From assembly GCF_023856365.1 (NCBI RefSeq), contig NW_026042720.1, positions 1 through 64,000 on the forward strand: a stretch of 64,000 nucleotides of DNA, written 5' to 3'. A program made the translations under genes and the position numbers. The notes beneath the pieces are model-generated. The model saw only the letters and a list, made by a program, of their open reading frames with translations. It was not told where the DNA came from and did not search any database. Below are positions 9,951 through 20,602 of this stretch, in pieces. The DNA comes from Brienomyrus brachyistius. Taxonomy: Eukaryota; Chordata; Actinopteri; Osteoglossiformes; Mormyridae. Positions within the stretch are counted from its first letter, which is position 1; every line of letters starts with the position of its first letter.

Positions 9951-10630
9951 GTAGTTATCCTGGGAGCGCCCCCTACCTGAAGAATACCGTAACTGTCTCG
10001 AGTGAGAATTCAGAACTGGCCCCACCCGATCGGTCGTGTTCTTTTTCTGTATTTCCACTGCATGCCTATGCGTATTTATGTGCCAGTGAGTCTGTGGCCT
10101 GTTTGCATGGCTGCATCTGAACCATGTCTGTTCAGAAGCCTTCAACTGCTTCTGCGACTGTCTTGCACGTTACTGCAGTATTTTGTTCTGTACTATGCTT
10201 TTTCTTTATTTATATATAACAATCAGAAGCAGGTTTGCTGTTTCTGGGGACCCATTTAAAAAGCCACTTTGGGGCCCCTCCACAAGGTGGTGACTTTGTG
10301 GCCAGCAAGGGGCCCCCAACACAAATGCATGATTTTATCGCCATAAACAAGTCAACTATGTTTGCTAATAGTGTAGTTTGTATATATGTTGTTTTTTTGG
10401 TCATATTTGTGCATGTGTTTGCACATATATAACAATACACTGAGATGTACCATGTATGCACGAGAGTGTTAACTTTCTAGGTATATTCATAAGTTGGTAA
10501 ACTTTCATGTTAACATTTATCAAAATGTCCATTTTTGGGGGGATTTTTAAGGTAGTTTCAAGTACGTCTAGATCAGATCTTGTTTCCTGAGTGGTGTCCC
10601 GGCTGACAGACATGTTTTCTGCGTTGTCAG
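9951..10630. other. Intron, no gene recognised
   Basis: AT-rich intronic DNA of 680 bp. The run GGGGCCCCTCCAC at about 10272 and GGGGCCCCCAAC at about 10310 form a short imperfect repeat pair. No exon or known element is recognised. Confidence 0.5.
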
Positions 10631-10787
10631 GTGGCAAGTGGCCTCCAGGTGCAAGCGCTGTGCTCCTGGACGGCCAAGACGGACAACCACCTGAACTTCT
10701 CCAAGGATGACATCATCACGGTGCTGGAGCAGCAGGAAAACTGGTGGCTGGGGGAGCTGAATGGGGTGCAGGGCTGAGCCGGAATGA
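10631..10787 (+). pseudogene. itsn2: itsn2 exon 13: SH3B, truncated by internal deletion and stop
   Basis: The exon opens with [20 protein letters not shown] and continues [28 protein letters not shown], a good SH3B up to the WW pair. It then hits TGA at 10775-10777, where the conserved GWFPxSYV strand should be. Reading back from the strong donor GTAAGTG at 10788, the last codons fit the next exon in a different frame (exon length is 1 mod 3 where 2 is expected). The most likely cause is a deletion of a few dozen bases. The lost segment carries the P and Y residues of the ligand groove, so SH3B would not fold or bind even if the frame were maintained. Confidence 0.8.
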
Positions 10788-11219
10788 GTAAGTGACACTC
10801 TTGGCGGTTCCTCGGGAGGTTCCAGAAGGGTTCTGGTTCTGCTCAGACCAAAGCCTGTCAGCTACCTGGAGACTGGTGGTCATTTACTGAGCCATTTCCT
10901 TATTCTAATTCCATATTTCTACGTATTTATTACTGAAGTGGTATTTGATTTGCATTTTTCGGGGCAGGCATCTAGGAGTGATTTTAAATAATCCCTGCCT
11001 TTTCTTTGTGACATGTTTGAGAAAATGTGCTAGATTTAGTATGGTAAATTTGGTTTGACTGATTGACTCAACACTTATGAATGCTATTGTGATGTTTTTG
11101 TGCTTATATTATTGGTTGAGATAAGCGAGATCAATTTGTAAGGGATTTTTTTCTTTTTCTATTGAAAAATGCGTATGAGCAGAATCGCCGATCCATTTTT
11201 TTTCACTTTATTTTGCCAG
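10788..11219. other. Intron after SH3B exon
   Basis: Intron of 432 bp starting with a consensus GTAAGTG donor. T-rich near the acceptor. No other feature seen, in particular no displaced copy of the missing SH3B segment. Confidence 0.55.
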
Positions 11220-12003
11220 ACCCCTATATTCTTCTGTGGATGAGTTCAATAACCCTGACAATACTCTACAAGAAGGTAAGTTTCTTTTCCAGGGAAGAAT
11301 TTGAATGAAAAGAAGTTAAATTAAGCTAAGCAGAAGCGCATTTTGCATACATTGTGTCTTTCTTTGATACCCAACATTCCATTTTAGCCAGTCACTACTC
11401 TTCACTTTGTTTGGCCATCTGTAATCTAGCATATTGTCATCTTGACTTCTCTTGCGTACCTTTTAATCATCTTGATATTAATGGTATTGCTGCTAGCATG
11501 TCAGAAGTAACCTTGAAACAGGGTCTGGTGTGAGAGGCCATTGTCGAAAAGGAGAAAGCCGGATTTTGTCACTGGCTGTTGACCGTTGATTTTCTGTCTA
11601 ATCAGAAGGCAGGTTTTGTGGCAGTTAAAAATCATTTGGCCATTCTGTCTCTCATCCAATCAGAGTATGTAGCCTTATATACCTATGAAAGCCCAGAGTC
11701 AGGAGACCTCACTTTCAACGAAGGAGACACCGTCGTTGTGACGGAAAGAGAAGGGGACTGGTGGAAAGGGTACATCGGAGACAGGAGTGGAGTCTTCCCC
11801 TCCAACTACGTAACGCCAAAGGAATCTGAAGTAAATTGTCATGAACGACTTTTCTCAGAGATACTTAAACTGCAGAGTTTATTGTCTATAAATAATAAAT
11901 CATGACAGGCTAACTTTTGCTACTCTGACCTCTACCAATATGTGTGTCTGTCTACAGACATATAGCACCACTGGAAAGTCAGGTGGAGTCGGCAAAAAGC
12001 CAG
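11220..12003 (+). CDS. itsn2: itsn2 exons 14-16: SH3C and linkers
   Basis: Exons lie at 11220-11275 (linker [18 protein letters not shown]), 11664-11830 (SH3[21 protein letters not shown], then [20 protein letters not shown]) and 11958-12003 (linker [15 protein letters not shown]). SH3C shows the full ALYxY, WW and P-x-x-Y signatures. Phases 2/1, 1/0 and 0/1 agree. In intersectins SH3C is a low-affinity, partner-selective SH3. Confidence 0.9.
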
Positions 12004-12250
12004 GTAAGGATGCGGGATCCCACAGTCACCACTCAGTAAAGAGCCAAGAAATTCACTGGCAGCCACCACACACCTTTATCTTTGCCTTTCCGTTGATGCT
12101 GGTGCATCTGCAGCTAGGCTGTGTCCTGTATACAGATGAAACACAGCTGTGTTCAATAGTCTTTGCGAGTGCCGACTGTTGCGAAGCTCTATCTACCTTG
12201 AACACGTGTGCTTGTTTGCGTTCGCATTCATTTGTGAATGTGTATGACAG

Positions 12251-12666
12251 AGGTTGCCCAAGTGACGACTGCGTACACGGCCACCGGAGCGGAGCAGCTG
12301 AGCCTGGCCCCGGGACAGCTTATCCTCATCCAGGGCAAGAACCCATCTGGGTGGTGGCAAGGGGTTCTGCAGGTCTGTGGACCCGTGTTGTCATGATAGT
12401 GACGTTAATCAAATGTGGAGGCCGCCCATAATGAGGTCTAATCCTGGGCTGTTTTTGGGAGGAGGCATTGAAGTTGAGTTGCGGGTCTCTCTCAGGTCAG
12501 ATGCATTTGTCCTAAATTAGGTTGGCATGTATGTCCTGATGAGGAACCTCTTGTCTTGTATCTGTCCAGGCTAGGGGTAAAAAACGCCAGAACGGATGGT
12601 TCCCCGCCTCCCACGTCAAGCTCTTGGGCCCCACCAGTGGGAAGTCCACACCAGCTCCAGTTCCAA
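12251..12666 (+). CDS. itsn2: itsn2 exons 17-18: SH3D
   Basis: Exons at 12251-12372 and 12570-12666 encode [38 protein letters not shown], then [20 protein letters not shown] and a Thr/Pro-rich linker. This is the SH3D pattern, with the characteristic ARGKKRQ insertion before GWFP and His in place of the usual Tyr/Asn in the SHV motif, as in ITSN2. No lesion is seen. Confidence 0.92.
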
Positions 12667-12758
12667 GTAAGATCAACAGCATCACATGCCAAGATCTGCG
12701 ATGATCTCCGTCTGCATCTTCCGTAACAGCCTTTCCTACATGTTGGCTGTTCCTTCAG

Positions 12759-12950
12759 TTTGCCAGGTCATCACCATGTACGACTACAAGGCGGGCAACG
12801 AGGATGAGATGAGCTTCTCCAAAAGTCAACTGATCAATGTGCTGAACAAGGACGATGCTGATTGGTGGAAAGGGGAGCTGAATGGCGTCGTCGGCTTGTT
12901 CCCCACCAATTACGTCAAGATGACCACGGAGTCCGATCCCAGTCAACAAT
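12759..12950 (+). CDS. itsn2: itsn2 exon 19: SH3E
   Basis: The exon encodes [60 protein letters not shown] and SQQ, i.e. all of SH3E plus the start of the linker to DH. In intersectins SH3E helps autoinhibit the DH domain. The exon ends one base into a codon at T|GTAAGT. Reading on into the intron adds 16 codons before TGA at about 12998-13000, the place where the short isoform ends in vertebrates. Confidence 0.92.
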
Positions 12951-14345
12951 GTAAGTTTAATTTTTTTCCCCCCCCAAGTAATATTTGTTTGTCTTGTTGA
13001 TAGTTGCAAATGTCTTAAGATACAAAGTTTGCAGCCTAGTGTTTCATGCTGTTGGCAATAAATGAGAGAGCGGTAGTTCCAAAATCTAAGGTGGAAAGTG
13101 ACCTTCGGGTAAAAGTTGACCCACGTTACAGTGCCCACCTGCATTGTATGGGTCTCTCAAAGGGCTGTTCTCCTGCTGACTGCAGCTCTACCAAGGCTAC
13201 GGTTTGGCTTCCTGCTTGGGTCTGACTTTCTGAACAGAAATGGTTTGTGTCCAAAGATGAATCGAGAGAGTTTGCAGTAGCTGTGTGCTGCAGGGGAAAC
13301 CTAAACACAGATAAGAAATGATTCATTGGTGACCTCATGGGAGGCCTGGTGATGTGAAGTAGGGCAGTTTGAAAGATACTACCTGGTATTGGCAAATGTC
13401 TTCATAAAAAACCATGATGAGAGGGTCGATGAGTTTCCACATCATGGCGTGCATACTCTCTCTTCTGCCATCCGCCTATTAGGACTGGGTTTCTTCTCAG
13501 AGTTGTGCTTCAGAGAAGCACTCCTCTCCTTCCATCCATCCGTCCACCCTCCTTACACTCTTCTCCTGCCATCTTTCCCTTCTTTCCCCCCCACCTTTCC
13601 CTCCATCTTTCCCTCTATCTGTGTTGTTCTTGTAGGACGGCATCGTTGCCTCTTCCTCCACAGCTTCTCAGAGCTGTTCAGATACCCTTTAGGTGCTCCA
13701 TATCAGTCAATGCTTCCTCGCTGGATAGGGCCTGCCTTCTCATCAAATTCACTTTCTTTTACTTCTGCTTTAATATTATTATTATTATTATTATTTAAAT
13801 TTTTTTCCTCATGTGTTGAAGCAGGTCCCACACACCTACCAGTCCAACAGCAAGTGCCCCCCTCTGTAATTTTTATATTCATGTTTTTAGTCTTTAAAAT
13901 TGTTCTTGCTTATGATGCAAAGCAATTACAATGCCAGTGATAGATGCTGATGCCATATTTAAAGTATAAAGCATATCATTTAAACAGCTTTTTGGGAGAG
14001 CGTGAAGGTATGTAGAGTCATAGTCATTAACTATTTAAAACATATTTTTCTTTCAAAAATGGCTTTTTACCCTAAGTGCAATTGAGTATCCTAACTTTTT
14101 TTTGTTTGTTTGTTAAAACGTCTCTCACTGACAGTTATATCTGAATGTTACTGCGCAGATGGAAAATCTGGGATAATCTGTGCAGGCAACGGTGCGTTTA
14201 CGCTTAGCTTGTAGTTCAGTTATGGGCTACGTACCGTTGGGTAATTGCATAAGTGTGTGTGCGTGTGTTCACAGTATGAATTCACATGTACACAGACACA
14301 TGCTTTCCATTGGTAGGTTTTTTTTGCCAACCCCATGAGTGCAAA

Positions 14346-14414
14346 CCTAACCCTAACCCTAACCCTAACCCTAACCCTAACCCTGCTAACCCTAACCCTA
14401 ACCCTAACCCTAAT
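14346..14414 (+). repeat. Interstitial telomere-like (CCCTAA)n tract
   Basis: About 11 copies of CCCTAA, interrupted once by a TG insertion (CCCTGCTAACC) at about 14382-14390. It is flanked by ordinary intron DNA on both sides, so this is not a chromosome end. Confidence 0.95.
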
Positions 14415-15246
14415 CCTCTCCCTCTACGAAATCCCATGGCTTTAGCTATAGTACTGTGCTCAGTGCTGGTCAACCCATTAGGTGACATAGGCAGCCACCT
14501 GGGGTGCCATCTTTTGGTGAGGCGCTGCCTTAGCCAGCCAATATCACTTTGTCGCAGACAGGGGGCCCTGGTGGTGTAGCTTGCCTACGGCGACACATGA
14601 GCTTCAACGATTACTGGCTGTTTACGTACTTCTTTAAGTACTGTGTTTTGCCTATGGGTATAGTGTGTAGAATATTCGTCATACATACCTAGACTAAGGG
14701 GAAACCTTTGTTGCCTTACATGTAGTTGTGTATTTTGAGGGTGTTATTTGTTATAATGTATGGAGTGGAAGGGTATTCAAGCAGGCAGTCATACACTGGT
14801 TGCAGCCTTCATCTTTTCCCTATGTGGGGGTCGGTGAGCCATTCGAGGGTCAAAGTTCTGGGTCCTTGCTTCACTGTTTGCTGTTTTTTCCGAACACTCG
14901 CGGCGGGCTTTGGTGGACTTTGGTTTGCCCTGTTAGTGCCCCGGTGCAGTGTCTGCCGCTTTCCCGCCTGAGGGGGTTTGGACCAGGATGCTGTGAGTTT
15001 TCAGCTGATCTGCCATAATACTGGAAATGTTTTAGAATATATTTTTTTTTGCTTTAAGTGACCTTAGGGAGGTAACGTCAATGTAAATGCCCCCCCCCCC
15101 CACCAAGATGGAGTGGTTAATTCAGGTAATTATATGCATAACCTTTAACGAAACAAGGCCTGCTGGTGTTTAACAGTACATGTTTTGCGGTTTCTGGGTT
15201 CTAACAAGTTTAAAAACTAGTTATAACTAAGATACATGTCTTTATT

Positions 15247-15470
15247 TAATAATAATTGATACTTTATTGAGCCCTATGGGGAAATTCTCTTTACGCCACC
15301 CCCAGTTTGCTTTCTGTAAGTGACAGCAAGCTGGCCGCAAAGGGTAGCCACCCATAGCAGCATCCAGGGAGCTGGGGGTTAAGGGCCTTGCTGAAGGACC
15401 CGCAGATGTACTGAGGCTGGGCGAAAAACGAGGCTTTAGCCCACTGAGCCTCACACTTTGCTTTTTCATG
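15247..15470 (-). repeat. Dispersed SINE-like repeat
   Basis: TGATACTTTATTGAGCCCTA and GGGGAAATTC at one end, then GAGCTGGGGGTTAAGGGCCT and AGCCCACTGAGCC. These phrases are typical of a widespread fish dispersed repeat with a tRNA-like end. Orientation and family are tentative. Confidence 0.5.
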
Positions 15471-16769
15471 CAACTTAAAATGAAAATCTGCCTTGCAGTT
15501 AGATACCATTGATTATTTGGTTATTGATAAAATTCAGATGTTAGATGGGCTAATTCTTTTTTTGGTCACTAAGGTTTAGACTCTGAAGATTATCCTTCTG
15601 CATGGTGCCTGCTGACTATTTGGTCCATGCCAGTGTAACTATTAGCCAGAGGTAAATTCATGTGTTGACAATGTCCTTGGAACAAATGCTAAAGAATCGT
15701 ATTACTCGGTTAAGGATAAAAATGGCAGATTTGGTGGTTTATAAAGTGTGGTCTTTTGCTCTCACATCAGGGTGAAACTCTCTGTGCCTCAGTGTTCAAG
15801 AAATCATCACTGCTGCGGCACTTTGTAGTAAAACTACAAGCATTTTGAATGTAACCTGGTTTGCCCAGATTTTACTCTTAGTTGTATTGACTTATTTTAT
15901 TTTATATGAAAGTGCAGTTTAATGAAAAAAAAATGGATGACTGTGATATTGTGTGCTCAGTCTACAATATGTGTGATTACTTGCAGTAAGGCATAGAAAT
16001 GTCTGAATAAGGTATTTAACAGCTGAAAAATATCCTCTACTTGGAAAACATTTTGCAAGCAATTAAAGGTTTGCTCTGTTTATGCAAATTTGCAATCTGT
16101 TTATGCTGCTGGCAAGAGAGATGCATTTTGAATGAATCCCTTGCATTAATTGTTAAACAGTCTATGCAGTTTGAGGTTTCATTTGGCCCCACTGGGAATT
16201 TACCCACAGTGCATTGGCAGTAGTCAAGTCAGTTTGTCTGTGTTAAAGTTCCCAAGCTGTGTTACTTTGAAAATGTGCCTCAAATTATACATATGTACAT
16301 TTATCGTGAAAATAAAGGATTTGCTTAAAAAGCACCTGCTTTTTTTTGGCAAGTCATTGTCTTACACAAGGATGGTGTGAGGTTTGGTTATTAGCGTCTA
16401 ATATATATATATATCCAGGACCAGGTTATTCAAGAAGCTAAGCACTAGGATGGTTACAGTCCCAGGCAAAATGGGTTCGAGAGAGGAAACCTGGCTGCGG
16501 TTTTTAAGGCTTGGGGATGAGGCTCATGCAAAAAGGCGTATTGAAAGTTACCCAATGGAGTTTCAGCGTCTGCGCGCATCTGAATTTTCAGCAAAAGGTA
16601 AGACGGACGGGAGGGTTGTTCTCGCGCAGTGACTTAGCGACAGCTCCGGGTAGCGGCTTCTCAAGCCAGTGGTTTAGCCACATGTTTGGGGCCACGCAAG
16701 ACAGCTGCTGACCGCGGCTGCCCCCCCCCCCCACTCCCACCCCCACCCCCGTCATCCCCGACCCTGCAG

Positions 16770-18212
16770 GGTGTGCTGACCTGACCAGCCTGGACACCAT
16801 GAGTCCGCAGGAGAGGAAGCGACAGGGTTACATCCACGAGCTCATTGAGACGGAGGAGCGATACATGGCTGACCTTCAGCTGGTCCTGGAGGTATGATCT
16901 GCAGTGGGGCCCCCGTGAGGTCTTTGCACTTCAGTCTGCTTTAAGCATTTGCAGTTTTGAGTTTTTATATTCTTGTCATGGATCTCATGTATAGGGCTTT
17001 GAGTGTAGGTTTTTGTGCCAGAACATGTTTAACTTATTTTCCCTAACATTTTGTTATCCCTCTTAACCTTTACTAACCCTTTCCAACTTTGCCCGTCTCT
17101 CATTTTTTTTTCTCCAGGTGTTTTACAAGCCCATGTCTGAGTCGGGACGCCTGACAGATGTTGAAATGGCCATGATCTTCGTCAACTGGAAGGACCTGAT
17201 TATGTCCAACACCAAACTTCACAAGTGTGTCTTTCCACAAGCTTGTTTCTTCTTGGTAGCTGAAATTCTTGGGAATGAAACGTGATCCGATGCTGCCACC
17301 TTGCTCTAGGAATACGAACTGCGAGTATCGTGTCCCACAACAGCAAATGTCATAGGCAGAGTGAAGTCCCAGAAATAGAGAAGTGCCAGGAAAAGGAATT
17401 ATCTATGCAGTCGATGGATAATAACAAAACAGGCTGCACAGTTTTTGCACTTAAAGATCATGGAAACTGGAATGTTTGTTGAGAATGGCACTGGCCAGCA
17501 TTCTGTTTTTGAAACTCACCTGAACTTTTACGAAGAAATTGCTTGGTACTGGACTTGGCGGCCTTTGCGGTTTTGGTGATTGTGTTTGTGAATGGCAGGG
17601 CACTGAGGGTGAGGAAGAAAACGGGTGGCGAGAAGATGCCGGTGCAGATGATTGGGGACATCCTGGCCTCGGAGCTCTCGCACATGCAGGCCTACATCCG
17701 CTTCTGCAGCTGCCAGCTTAACGGTGCAGCCCTGCTGCAACAAAAGACTGACAAGGAACCCGAGTTCAAGGACTTCCTCAAGGTGAGGAATGGTGGGCAG
17801 CAGCCCTGGAACAAATGGGAGGGGTAGATAGTTCATTGTTAAAGGCTGTTCCAGAGCGATCGGTAAGCGGGAGAATTGCAGCCGTCCAAATGTCCTCAGT
17901 GAAAAAGCGGTAGCGGGTTAAATGGATGTTGAACTGTTCTTTATTTTCTTCTGAAATGAATTACAAAGATATCTTGCGGGCCAATACTATGTTCTATGAG
18001 ACCTCTGGACTCAACTCTTCTAAAGCACCTAGACTGAAATTTAGAGTGGTGCTTTAGATAAGGACGTAGGCTAGGGTTTCTGACTCCTAAGTGTGTGTGT
18101 GTCTCTCTCTCAGAAAATCGCTACAGATCACCGGTGTAAAGGTATGCCACTGTCCAGCTTCCTGCTGAAGCCTATGCAGAGAATCACCCGCTATCCACTC
18201 ATCATAAAGAAC
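16770..18212 (+). CDS. itsn2: itsn2 exons 20-23: DH (RhoGEF) domain, first part
   Basis: Exons lie at 16770-16891, 17118-17224, 17599-17782 and 18114-18212. They encode the linker ending [20 protein letters not shown], then [87 protein letters not shown] and [20 protein letters not shown], then [15 protein letters not shown]1 (ELIETEERY) and CR3 ([14 protein letters not shown]) of the Dbl-homology fold are intact. In intersectin this domain exchanges GDP on Cdc42. Phases 1/0, 0/2, 2/0 and 0/0 agree. Confidence 0.93.
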
Positions 18213-18485
18213 GTAAGTCCTGCACATTGTCACCCGTGGTCCCTCCTTCAGTGTGCGATGTGGGAGGCATGACGAATTAGCCTCATCCAATTTGCCTTGG
18301 ATTTAGCTCAATTTGGGTTGCTGCTACGTATGACTTTGCCCTGCCAAAGATGCAGTTCGTGTCAATTCCTTTGGGGACCAAATGATAATGGTTGTGACCA
18401 TCATCATGGTCAGCAAATACAAGAAAGAATGTGCTGTTTTGCTGGAGTTAAATACCAATGAAATGCAAAAACTTCAGGCAGAAGA
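18213..18485. other. Intron flank left of the retrovirus
   Basis: Intronic sequence after the DH exon donor AAC|GTAAGT, interrupted at 18486-18490 by the target duplication of the antisense retrovirus. No feature is recognised. Confidence 0.6.
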
Positions 18486-18490
18486 GTGAG
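18486..18490. repeat. Target-site duplication, left copy
   Basis: GTGAG immediately precedes the left LTR and is repeated at 26443-26447 immediately after the right LTR. A 5-bp duplication fits a retroviral integrase. Confidence 0.9.
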
Positions 18491-18812
18491 TGTTGGGGAA
18501 AGCGCCCGGCGTTTCCACCCCAACTCCACATTTACGAGACACACACAGGTTACAGTTTTACTTGCAAGGGTACCCACACTCTCTGCAATGCAAACTACAG
18601 CAGAATGTGTTACAAAGGGTGGTTCCCCTTGGCTTCTTTATTTATAGTCAATGGGGGGCGCAAGAGAGGGAAGTGAGATTCTTATCTAAGTAGGCAGCTG
18701 TTAACCACCTACTTAGAGTACAATAGCTAAGAGTATGTGGCTAGAAGATAAGAAATTTACACTCATTGCTGATCATACAGAATTGATTAACAACTGTTTC
18801 TTCAACCTAACA
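18491..18812 (-). repeat. 3' LTR (322 bp)
   Basis: Begins TGTTGGGG and ends CCTAACA, giving TGTT...AACA inverted ends. It is collinear with 26104-26442 except for a 17-bp gap and one A/T difference near the end. Read on the minus strand it contains CTATAAATAAAG (about 18639-18651), where a TATA-like box and an AATAAA overlap. Confidence 0.95.
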
Positions 18813-18826
18813 GTCCCTCCTGTTTA
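18813..18826 (-). other. Polypurine tract
   Basis: On the minus strand, AAACAGGAGGGAC lies directly before the 3' LTR start (TGTTAGG). A purine run at this exact position is where plus-strand DNA synthesis is primed in retroviruses. Confidence 0.8.
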
Positions 18827-18989
18827 TCATGACAGTATGATCAGAAGCATCAACATTGTAGAAGTTGCAAAAGCACTTTAGGTACAACCTTCATTTAGAC
18901 CACATTGTCATTATCCTGGAAAACATTTAATTCCGTTTCTTCAGGTCCGAGCCCTGCACGGGTGCTTTCGGCTCGGCCGTCATTATGAA

Positions 18990-20511
18990 TTATATGTCTT
19001 CTTCATCGCCATCGCTGGAAACAGGCTCTGTCTCTATAGTTTGGGTAAGGGAGAGAAACATTGTACTGCGTGTCCGAAAAGCAGCATTAAGAGCTTGATT
19101 AATAAACATTTTCAAACATGGTATAACAGAACAACAGAAAAATAAAATGAAAAACAAAAGAAGAGGTAGGCATGTTTTCATCAGTATTGACCACCATGTT
19201 CCTGTAATAAACCAGTCTAACCAGGATGAGGAGGACTGCGGTCGACTGTCCATGGTCATCACTTTTTGTAAGTTTCGGAGGCGGTCTAAGGCAGATGTCA
19301 TATTGGGTGAGTGCACATTGTCAGGAATGTAAGTGCAGCACGTTTGGTTCAGGAGGACACATACTCCTCCTTGTGCGGCTGTCAGTAGGTCTAATGCCAT
19401 ACGATTCTGGATTACCATCTGTCTGGTTATGTCTAATTGTTCATTTTGTTTTTGGTTAATCAGTATCGAATCATTCATAAATAGACCTAGTCTATAATTT
19501 AGAGTTTCTACGCGTAGCATGAGTTTTCCAATTCCTAGCCCAGGGAACAGGGCCAGCATAACTTTACTGCCTGTTCCCCACAATTTATGTTCAGCGGGCA
19601 CGTCGGTTCCCCACACACTATCATGGGGTTGTATTGATATCGAACGCCTTCTCCTGCTTCTGAAGAAAGTTTTACTTTCCTGTGCTATCAGGAAGGTGTG
19701 ATCTGAAACAAAAATAAGAGCGCACACTCCAAACCAGTTCGGTGGTAAGACAAAGTATGCACGAGGTCCACACAACCATGCTACTCCGTCCACCCAATAT
19801 GTTCCATTACTGGGGCGAAGCATCGAAATTGGAGATCCATACATGCTGTCTACATATGTTAGGTTACAGTTCGTGGTGTTTCCTCCTATCCATCGCGTAC
19901 CATTATCTTGCTTAAAACAAATGGCATGCTGATATGTCAGTGGGTCTCGGTCCATCAAGACAGAAAAAGGAAGTGAGACATTAGTTTTAGCAACAGCGAA
20001 GTCTACCCAGAAATCCTGTATACAGGTACCATTTTGAAACCCAACGTCATCTGGGTAGTTTCCTGTAGCCTCCTGATACTTAATTCGGACCACTGTCATT
20101 CTATTAGTCCCAGGTATAGTTATGTTCACATCTTCCCCTGCTAGCGAAAATATAAGGGAAAGACGGCTCTGGTATCCTATTCCTGCGAAAGAAGCAGCGC
20201 ACTTGGCTTGGGATATGTTCATAGCTTTACCATACACCGTAGGTCCTTCACTATGAGTGGGCATTACTGAACAAACATAGCAATTTGTCACATTTTTCGC
20301 TGTTACAGTATCATGTACATATCGGTTACCAGTAGTTTTGCATAAATGGATGTGAGTGGTCAGCGGGCAACGGGCGTAGATGGAAGTCATCATGGGTCCA
20401 TCGCCGTAGGTGCTGTAATGGAGCTGGTGAGAGCCAGGACAACCATACAAGTCCTACAACAAGAATGACCCCTAGAGTCACTTTACCACATCCCCACCCT
20501 ATCAGGGCCAT
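18990..20511 (-). pseudogene. env: ERV env: surface and transmembrane subunits, one frame change after signal peptide
   Basis: An ATG at 20511 opens a hydrophobic signal peptide (VILVVGLVWLSWLS), but this frame departs from the rest near 20445-20460. The next frame is open for about 486 residues to a stop at 18990. In that frame I see a CYVC motif (residues 57-60) of the CXXC type found in the surface subunit, many N-glycosylation sequons, a basic furin-type site RSRRRR (264-269), a hydrophobic Gly-rich segment after it, a CX6CC motif (364-372) with the preceding heptad-like helix, a membrane span (about 425-446) and an acidic tail. The frame change separates the signal peptide from the mature chain, so the locus is broken. 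Env mediates entry in exogenous relatives. Here only a remnant is described. Confidence 0.88.
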
Positions 20512-20602
20512 CCTAAATAGAGTGCAGCTCAGTTGTTTTCTTCACCGGGTTGAGACAACAGCACCCTATTGGTTACTGTGCCTTTGTAGCGGACTTCCAC
20601 TG

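Larger units (their letters stand above)
12951..16769. other. Long intron between SH3E and DH
   Basis: This 3.8-kb intron separates the short-isoform part from the DH-PH-C2 part. It contains a pyrimidine-rich stretch (13525-13620), an (ATT)n run (about 13774-13796), a telomere-like tract (14346-14414), a SINE-like fragment (about 15247-15470) and C-runs (15091-15102, 16722-16733). I see no exon in the remainder. Confidence 0.65.

Noticed and set aside
13389..13940. Protein gene in the SH3E-DH intron
   Set aside because: The open frame is Ser/Pro/Leu low-complexity from CT-rich DNA, has no recognisable domain and no splice context.
14346..14414. Chromosome end
   Set aside because: Intron sequence and conserved exons continue on both sides.
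19147..19701. Plus-strand genes inside the provirus
   Set aside because: They are shadows of the minus-strand env. No domain is recognisable.
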